From Palleronia sp. LCG004 (GTDB lineage Bacteria; Pseudomonadota; Alphaproteobacteria; Rhodobacterales; Rhodobacteraceae), in contig NZ_CP136759.1 of NCBI RefSeq assembly GCF_032931615.1, forward strand, positions 186,001-250,000: 64,000 nt of DNA, written 5' to 3'. The stretch's first letter is position 1, and each line of letters opens with the position of its first letter. This document shows positions 58,685 through 64,000 of this stretch, one piece after another. The notes beneath the pieces are model-generated. The model saw nothing but the letters and a program-made list of their open reading frames with translations, made no database searches and was not told the origin of the DNA. The position numbers and the translations under genes are program-made.

Positions 58685-59518
58685 ATGGCCCGCAGCATCG
58701 CGTTCCAGGGGGAACTGGGCGCTTATTCGCATCAAGCCTGCGTCGAGACCCGGCCCGATCTCGAGCCGCTCGCCTGCCGCAGTTTCGAGGCCGCGATCGC
58801 CGCCGTGCGTTCCGGCAGGGCCGAACTGGCCATGCTGCCGGTCGAGAATTCGACCTATGGTCGCGTGGCCGACATCCATCGCCTGCTGCCAGACAGTGGT
58901 CTCAAGATCGTCGAAGAGGCCTTCGTCCGCGTCGAGATCTGCCTGATGGCGGGGGCGGGGACGCGCATCGAGAACATCCGCGAGGTGCGGGCGCATCCCG
59001 TCCTCATCCCCCAATGCGCCGACTTCCTCGCCACGCGCGGCATCCGCGGCGTTGCGGCCCCCGACAGCGCCGGTGCCGCGGCCGAGCTCGCCCGGGCACC
59101 GCAGCCCGATCAGGGCGTGCTGGCCTCGGCCACCGCGGCCGAGACCTACGGGCTGGAGATCCTCGCGCGCAACGTAGAGGACCTCGACCACAACGCGACG
59201 CGGTTCCTGGTGATGGCGCGCGATTACGACGAGACCCGGCGTGGCGATCACGGGATGATCACCAGCTTCGTGTTCCGCGTACGGAACATTCCCGCCGCGC
59301 TCTACAAGGCGATGGGAGGTTTCGCGACGAATGGCGTCAACATGACAAAGCTCGAATCCTACATGGTCGGGGGCAATTTCACCGCGACACAGTTCTATGC
59401 CGATGTGGAGGGCCATCCCGAGGACCCGGCCCTCGCCCGGGCGCTCGAGGAACTCGATTATTTCACCGACGAGATAACACTTCTGGGCGTGTATCCAGCC
59501 GATCCCGGCCGCCGTTAG
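58685..59518 (+). CDS. pheA: Prephenate dehydratase
   Basis: A 277-residue monofunctional enzyme without a chorismate mutase domain. The catalytic domain has IAFQGELGAYSHQA at the start, PVENSTYGRVADI (about 57-69) and the Thr-containing DHNATRFLVM (about 169-178). The C-terminal ACT domain with NMTKLESYMVGG (about 220-231) binds phenylalanine for feedback inhibition. GGGGAG lies 6 bases before the ATG. It is divergent from cycM. Confidence 0.95.
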   Translation: MARSIAFQGELGAYSHQACVETRPDLEPLACRSFEAAIAAVRSGRAELAMLPVENSTYGRVADIHRLLPDSGLKIVEEAFVRVEICLMAGAGTRIENIREVRAHPVLIPQCADFLATRGIRGVAAPDSAGAAAELARAPQPDQGVLASATAAETYGLEILARNVEDLDHNATRFLVMARDYDETRRGDHGMITSFVFRVRNIPAALYKAMGGFATNGVNMTKLESYMVGGNFTATQFYADVEGHPEDPALARALEELDYFTDEITLLGVYPADPGRR

Positions 59519-59563
59519 GGCGTCGGATCGAGATGCGCGACGACTGAACGCTGTTTGCGCAGA

Positions 59564-60478
59564 TCAGCCGCGGGGATGGGCGCGGTCGTAGACATCCATG
59601 AGGCGCGACATATCCACGGCGGTGTAGGCCTGCGTCGTCGAGAGCGAATTGTGGCCCAGCAATTCCTGTATCGCGCGCAAATCGCCGCCCGCATCGAGCA
59701 GATGGGTCGCGAATGAGTGGCGCAGCGCATGGGGCGTGGCGGTGGACGGAAGGCCAAGTTGCATGCGCGTCCGCTCCATCGTCTTCTGGACGATCCGGGG
59801 ATTGAGCGCGCCCCCGCGCGCGCCCCGAAAGAGCGGCGCGTCCGGTGTCAGGTCATAGGGGCAGGCGCGGGCGTAATCCTCGATGGCGAGGCGCGCGGCG
59901 GGCAGCAGCGGCACGATCCGTTCCTTTCGGCCCTTGCCGGTAATGCGCAGCGTCTCGCCCGGGGCCTTCGTTTCTCCGCCAAGACCCAGCGCTTCGGAGA
60001 TGCGTAGGCCCGATCCCCAGAGCAGGGTGACAACCGCGAGATCGCGGGCGGCAATCCATGGCTCGCTCGCCTGGACCTCGATGGTAGAAAGCAGGTCACG
60101 CGCGGCCTCGACGGTCAGCGGCCGGGGGAGCTTGCGCCGGAATTTCGGGCTGCGCGTCGACAGGATCGCCGTCGGATCGAACGGCTCCCGCTCGGCCAAC
60201 CATCGCGTGAAGCTCTTGACGGACGAAAGCCTGCGCGCGAGCGAACGCGCCTGCAGACCGCGGCCCCGCTCATGTGCCATCCAGGCACGCATGTCGCGCA
60301 GCGTGACATCGACCATCAGCGCGGTTCCGGTGCGGTCCCCCAGATGGGTCTGCATGAATTGCAGAAAGCCCACGACGTCGGTCCGATAGGCGACGACCGT
60401 CGCAGGCGAGGCATCGTCGAGCGATGCGAGGTGGCTCAGCCACGCTTCGAGCGCGGCCGAAAGGCCCGGGGTGATCAC
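59564..60478 (-). CDS. xerC: Tyrosine recombinase XerC
   Basis: A 304-residue site-specific recombinase that resolves chromosome dimers at dif with XerD. The catalytic residues are visible: Arg in GSGLRISEAL, Lys in GKGRKERIVP, His and Arg in HALRHSFATHL, His in LLGHNSLSTT and the nucleophile Tyr in TQAYTAVD. The N-terminal SAM-like core-binding domain is complete. The start is GTG at 60478, overlapping the DUF484 stop (GTGA). DUF484-xerC linkage is widespread and supports the XerC name over XerD. Confidence 0.94.
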   Translation of the reverse strand: MITPGLSAALEAWLSHLASLDDASPATVVAYRTDVVGFLQFMQTHLGDRTGTALMVDVTLRDMRAWMAHERGRGLQARSLARRLSSVKSFTRWLAEREPFDPTAILSTRSPKFRRKLPRPLTVEAARDLLSTIEVQASEPWIAARDLAVVTLLWGSGLRISEALGLGGETKAPGETLRITGKGRKERIVPLLPAARLAIEDYARACPYDLTPDAPLFRGARGGALNPRIVQKTMERTRMQLGLPSTATPHALRHSFATHLLDAGGDLRAIQELLGHNSLSTTQAYTAVDMSRLMDVYDRAHPRG

Positions 60479-61185
60479 GCGAGCCAGCGGCGCATCGCCC
60501 GCTCGAAGACGCCTGCGAAGAAGTCGAGAAGATCGCCGCCCTGCCCTTGGGCGAATTGCTCGGGGTCCTCGGCCCCGAGGACGAGCATGCCGGGCAGGCG
60601 TCCCTCGCCGAAATCGAGCATCAGGCACGCCTCCGAGCGGATCGCCTCGGCCTTGTCGCCGTGGATCTCCGGGCTTGCACCGTACTCGCAATGCCTCAGC
60701 GTCACGCGGCGCGGCTTGCCGCCGGAATGCTGGCCGCCATAAAGGCAGCAATAGCCCCGCTCGGCGAGGCCCATGATCTGTGCCAACGGGCCGAGATCGG
60801 GGGAATTCTCGTGATCGGCGCTTTCGAGCAGGAGCCTGAGGCTGTCGACCTGCAGCGTCCGTGCCACTGGCCCGGCGAGATCGTCGAGGAATGTCGCGAA
60901 ATCCTGCGCATCGAGCAGACGCAGGATCGCGCGATGGATCGTGTTGGTGCCGGCGAGATTCTCGTAGGCGGCGGCGATCACGTTGCGATGCGTATCTTCG
61001 AGCCGGTCGAGCCGGCTTTCGAGCCGCTCCATCGCGATGCCGCGCATATCGACGACGTTGCCGCCCAGATGACGGTCGTTGGCGGCGACGAGCGCGCGCA
61101 TCAGATCCTGATCGTCGAGGATCAGGTCGGGTTGCGACAGGATGCGGTCGCGGATTTCGGGGGTCGCCAGGGGGTTGGTGCTCAT
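60475..61185 (-). CDS. DUF484 family protein
   Basis: A 236-residue protein with a DUF484 GAF-like fold: an N-terminal helical segment (ILSQPDLILDDQDLMRALV), then a coiled coil, then the sensor-like domain ending in DFFAGVFERAMRRWL. FARQ-type motifs of known function are absent. The role is unknown, but the gene regularly precedes xerC. The ATG at 61185 is internal to a longer open frame but starts the conserved region. It is divergent from priA. Confidence 0.9.
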   Translation of the reverse strand: MSTNPLATPEIRDRILSQPDLILDDQDLMRALVAANDRHLGGNVVDMRGIAMERLESRLDRLEDTHRNVIAAAYENLAGTNTIHRAILRLLDAQDFATFLDDLAGPVARTLQVDSLRLLLESADHENSPDLGPLAQIMGLAERGYCCLYGGQHSGGKPRRVTLRHCEYGASPEIHGDKAEAIRSEACLMLDFGEGRLPGMLVLGAEDPEQFAQGQGGDLLDFFAGVFERAMRRWLA

Positions 61186-61408
61186 GCCTCGGTCCATTCT
61201 TATGCGATGGTCCGGCGATCCTATCCGGGCCGGTCGGCGCGGCCCATACCCCCCGGGCGGGCGCGGGGCATGCGGTGGCCCGTTCGCCACAGGCACCGGG
61301 GGCTTCTGTCCCGTCGCGCGCGGATGGTATAGGGTTGGACGCCCGACCGGTCCACGTCAGGAGCGATCCGGATGAGATGGACATGAGCATTTGACCACAG
61401 GTGACGAC

Positions 61409-63607
61409 ATGGGCGTTGAGCCCGGATGGTTCGAGGAAGGCGCGCTGGTTTCGGTGCTGACGACCCAACCGCTCGACCGGCCGCTCGATTATCGTGCTCC
61501 CGAAGGAGGCTGCCGGGAAGGTGCGTTCGTCGAGGTGCCGCTCGGGCCGAGACGGGTTCTGGGTGTCGTCTGGGGGCCTGGCGCGGGCGGATACGACATC
61601 GCCAAGGTCCGGCCGGTCAACGCGGTGCTCGACGTAGCACCCATGCGCGCGGAATTGCGCGCGTTTCTCTCGCGGGCGGCGGAATACACGCTCACGCCGC
61701 TGTCGGCGATGCTGCGGCTCGCGACGCGTGCGCCTGGCCTTGGTGCCGCCCAGACGATGCGCAAGGTCTATGCCCGCGGGATCGGTGATCCGTCGAGGAT
61801 GACGGATGCACGGGCGCGGGTGCTCGATATTCTCGACGAGGAGGAGGGCCGCGTCTTTACGCTCAAGGAACTCGCGGATCTCGCGGGCGTCGGGACGGGT
61901 GTGGTCAAGGGTCTGGTCGAGCAGGGTGCGATCGACGAGCGCGAGAGCCCGCGCGACCTGCCCTTTCCGCGCCTTGATCCGGACCTCCCCGGGATGGAGC
62001 TCACGCCCGAGCAGGCGGTGGCGGCAGAGACGCTGCGCGCGGGCGTGGAAAGTGGCCGCTACGCCACCACCATGCTCAGGGGCGTTACCGGGTCGGGCAA
62101 GACCGAGGTCTACCTCGAGGCCGTGGCCGCCTGTCTTTCGGTGGGGCGTCAGGCCCTGGTCCTCCTGCCGGAGATCGCGCTCACCGCGGAGTTCCTGACC
62201 CGCGTCGAGGCACGGTTCGGCGCGAAGCCCGCAGAATGGCATTCCGGTGTCACCCAGACCGAGCGGCGTCGGGTCTGGCGGATGGTGGGCGAAGGGGGGG
62301 CCGAACTCGTGGTCGGAGCGCGATCGGCGCTCTTCCTGCCCTATCGCGACCTCGGCCTCGTCGTCGTCGACGAGGAGCATGACACGTCCTACAAGCAGGA
62401 AGACGGGGTTCTCTACTCCGCGCGTGACATGGCCGTCCTGCGCGCGGCGATCGGCGGCGCGCAGGTCGTACTGGCATCGGCCACCCCGTCGCTTGAGACC
62501 TGGGCGAATGTCGACGCCGGGAAATACGGTGCGTTGACGTTGACCTCGCGGTTCGGTCCGGCAGTCATGCCGCAGATGCGGGCGATAGACTTGCGGGGCG
62601 AGGATCTGCCGTCCGGGCGCTGGATCTCGCCGACACTCAAGACCGCGGTCGAGGCACGGATCGAACGAGGCGAGCAATCGCTGCTCTTTCTCAACCGCCG
62701 TGGCTATGCGCCGGTGACGATCTGCCGCGCCTGCGGGCATCAGATAGGCTGCGATCATTGCGATGCCCGGATGGTCGAGCATCGCTTTCTCAAGCGGCTG
62801 GTGTGCCACCAATGCGGAGAGACGAAGCCCGTCCCCGAGGCGTGTCCATCATGCGGTGTAGAGGGCAAGCTTGCGGCCGTGGGCCCGGGCGTCGAACGGA
62901 TGGGCGAGGAGGCCGCGGCGCTGTTCCCCGATGCCAAGGTCGAGGTGCTGAGCTCGGACATGTATGGCAGCGCGCGCGCGCTGAAGGAGCGGATCGTGGC
63001 GATCGCGGAGGGCGATGCCGATATCGTCATCGGCACGCAGCTGGTGGCGAAGGGACACAACTTTCCGAACCTTACCCTGGTCGGCGTGATCGACGCCGAC
63101 CTCGGGCTGCAGGGCAGCGATCTGCGCGCGGCCGAGCGCACGTTCCAGCTCATGCGTCAGGTTGCGGGCCGCGCAGGCCGGGCCGAGCGTGCGGGCGAGG
63201 CGCTGCTGCAGACCTTCCAGCCCGAGCACCCCGTGATCCGAGCGATCCTTGCCGGCGACGAGGATCGGTTCTGGGCCGCCGAAGCTGCGGAGCGGCGTGC
63301 GGCGGGGGTACCGCCTTACGGCCGCATGGCCGGCATCGTCCTGAGCGCGCCCGACATGCAGGCGATCTTCGATCTGGGCGGCGAGATGGCACGGCGCGAC
63401 GGGCCGCTGAGGCAGATCGGCGCGCAGGTCTTCGGGCCGGCACCCGCACCGATCGCACGGATCCGAGGACGGCATCGCGTCCGTCTGCTGGTCAAGGCCG
63501 ACAAGGCCGCACCGTTGCAAGCCGCACTTTCCGAATGGCTGAGGCAGTTCCGCTGGAAGGGCGACATACGCCTCAGCGTCGATATCGATCCGCAGAGCTT
63601 CTACTGA
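61409..63607 (+). CDS. priA: Primosomal replication helicase PriA
   Basis: A 732-residue superfamily 2 helicase that restarts stalled forks. The N-terminal DNA-binding part (VSVLTTQPLDRPLDYRAPE) is followed by Walker A GVTGSGKTEVYLE (about 229-241), Walker B VVDEEHDTSYKQ (about 319-330), and the zinc cysteines CRACGHQIGCDHC and CHQCGE/CPSCG (about 440-490). The helicase C domain has GTQLVAKGHNFPNLTLV. AGGTG lies 6 bases before the ATG at 61409; an upstream TTG is rejected. Confidence 0.97.
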   Translation: MGVEPGWFEEGALVSVLTTQPLDRPLDYRAPEGGCREGAFVEVPLGPRRVLGVVWGPGAGGYDIAKVRPVNAVLDVAPMRAELRAFLSRAAEYTLTPLSAMLRLATRAPGLGAAQTMRKVYARGIGDPSRMTDARARVLDILDEEEGRVFTLKELADLAGVGTGVVKGLVEQGAIDERESPRDLPFPRLDPDLPGMELTPEQAVAAETLRAGVESGRYATTMLRGVTGSGKTEVYLEAVAACLSVGRQALVLLPEIALTAEFLTRVEARFGAKPAEWHSGVTQTERRRVWRMVGEGGAELVVGARSALFLPYRDLGLVVVDEEHDTSYKQEDGVLYSARDMAVLRAAIGGAQVVLASATPSLETWANVDAGKYGALTLTSRFGPAVMPQMRAIDLRGEDLPSGRWISPTLKTAVEARIERGEQSLLFLNRRGYAPVTICRACGHQIGCDHCDARMVEHRFLKRLVCHQCGETKPVPEACPSCGVEGKLAAVGPGVERMGEEAAALFPDAKVEVLSSDMYGSARALKERIVAIAEGDADIVIGTQLVAKGHNFPNLTLVGVIDADLGLQGSDLRAAERTFQLMRQVAGRAGRAERAGEALLQTFQPEHPVIRAILAGDEDRFWAAEAAERRAAGVPPYGRMAGIVLSAPDMQAIFDLGGEMARRDGPLRQIGAQVFGPAPAPIARIRGRHRVRLLVKADKAAPLQAALSEWLRQFRWKGDIRLSVDIDPQSFY

Positions 63608-63609
63608 AC

Positions 63610-63640
63610 AAAAAAACCGCGCCGGAGTGATCCGACGCGG
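63610..63640 (-). terminator. Rho-independent terminator of the Ser/Asp-rich gene
   Basis: On the minus strand CCGCGTCGGA pairs with TCCGGCGCGG (10 bp including one G-U pair) with loop TCAC, followed by seven T. The U tract sits on the minus-strand side, and the one non-Watson-Crick pair is G-U on the minus strand but C-A on the plus strand, so the orientation is clear. It is 28 bases beyond the stop at 63669. Confidence 0.88.
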
Positions 63641-63668
63641 CCATAGTACCTTTGGTCTGAGCAGCGGC

Positions 63669-64000
63669 TCAGTTCGAGTTTGTGCTGCTGTCGGAACTCG
63701 AGCTTCCGTCGCTGGAGCTGCCGCTCGACGAACCGCTGTCGCCGCTCGACGTGTCGCTGTCCGTCGACATTTCGCTTTCCGACGAAGCGTCGCCGGACAT
63801 GCCGCCCTCGGACGAGGAACTGTCGTCCGATGACATTCCGCTGTCCGTGGAACTATCGTCCGACATGCTGCCGTCCGATGACGAACCCTGAGCGCCCATC
63901 GTTTCGCGCGGTTCACCATCCGGGCCGTAATAGACGATCTCAACGCCATCCATCAGGTCGCTGCGCAACTCGGCAAGGCGCTCCTGACGCAGCTGCTGCT
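63669..64000 (-). CDS. Protein with Ser/Asp/Gly low-complexity C terminus, 5' end beyond the window
   Basis: The frame is open from the last base of the window to the stop at 63669, about 110 codons. The visible part begins with a hydrophilic helical stretch (QQLRQERLAELRSDLMDG), then EIVYYGPDGEPRETMGAQ, and then about 72 residues composed nearly only of Ser, Asp, Gly, Glu and Met (SSDGSMSDDSSTDSGMSSDD at the start). It is strongly acidic and disordered, with no signal peptide or membrane segment in view. No family could be assigned. Confidence 0.7.
   Translation of the reverse strand, partial: QQLRQERLAELRSDLMDGVEIVYYGPDGEPRETMGAQGSSSDGSMSDDSSTDSGMSSDDSSSSEGGMSGDASSESEMSTDSDTSSGDSGSSSGSSSDGSSSSDSSTNSN

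Noticed and set aside
59564..62812. A very long minus-strand frame running from xerC into the priA region
   Set aside because: Only the part up to 60478 matches a recombinase and has a coupled GTG start; the rest is antisense to priA and shifted relative to DUF484.

Overview
The window is about 64 kb of high-GC DNA, estimated by eye in the mid-60s percent. It is densely coded on both strands. Gene content and order point to an alphaproteobacterium of the Rhodobacteraceae (Roseobacter/Rhodobacter group). The indicators are a CcrM-type GANTC methylase, COQ9, a membrane-anchored cytochrome c of the CycM/c-y type, ClpS, a TIGR02302 membrane protein, a BioMNY transporter and homologues of mitochondrial complex I accessory proteins. 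It reads as ordinary chromosome: no phage, insertion sequence, CRISPR array or rRNA was seen, and only one tRNA (Leu, anticodon CAG).

Layout. 1-9.5 kb: start of ispE overlapped by a TPR protein gene, ETF-ubiquinone oxidoreductase, greA, a conserved membrane protein, the Gln-rich TIGR02302 protein, lysA, and rpsU with a clear terminator. 9.6-14.7 kb: COQ9, a quinone oxidoreductase and a Tat-exported serine hydrolase in overlapping order, then bioM-bioN-bioY and a CIA30-family gene. 14.9-24.5 kb: a five-gene Liv-type ABC importer followed by a D-2-hydroxyacid dehydrogenase. Converging on it are an iron alcohol dehydrogenase and a ketoglutarate-semialdehyde-type aldehyde dehydrogenase, and beyond them lies an HSD10-like dehydrogenase. 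This is the most likely catabolic module. 24.6-33.2 kb: tRNA-Leu, an NDUFA9-like protein, uppP, and gltD-gltB.

33.2-40 kb: a dihaem peroxidase, ccrM, rnhB, a small secreted protein overlapping a membrane-anchored winged-helix protein, then a small HxlR-controlled cluster (VOC, apparent glutathione S-transferase remnant, DUF1428). 40.2-44.1 kb: hemC/hemE divergent, GGCT-hemF, and a lipoprotein. 44.1-51.1 kb: transaldolase-family gene plus PfkB kinase, SDR-rsmC-clpS, a HAD hydrolase, a SPOR-tailed D,D-carboxypeptidase and a phosphoesterase. 51.1-58 kb: yejA-B-E-F and a diacylglycerol-kinase-like gene in one tightly packed direction. 58-64 kb: cycM, pheA, xerC-DUF484, priA, and a 5'-truncated gene with an extreme Ser/Asp/Gly tail.

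No clearly undescribed multi-gene defence or mobile system is visible. The best leads are the membrane-anchored winged-helix/secreted-protein pair with a perfect 13-bp inverted repeat in the divergent region upstream of it, the HxlR operator plus decayed GST, the transporter-plus-oxidation module, and several RNA-level structures (rpsU leader, livK-livH intercistronic terminator). Coordinates of coding regions include the stop codon. Start sites were chosen from Shine-Dalgarno spacing and family length where stated.
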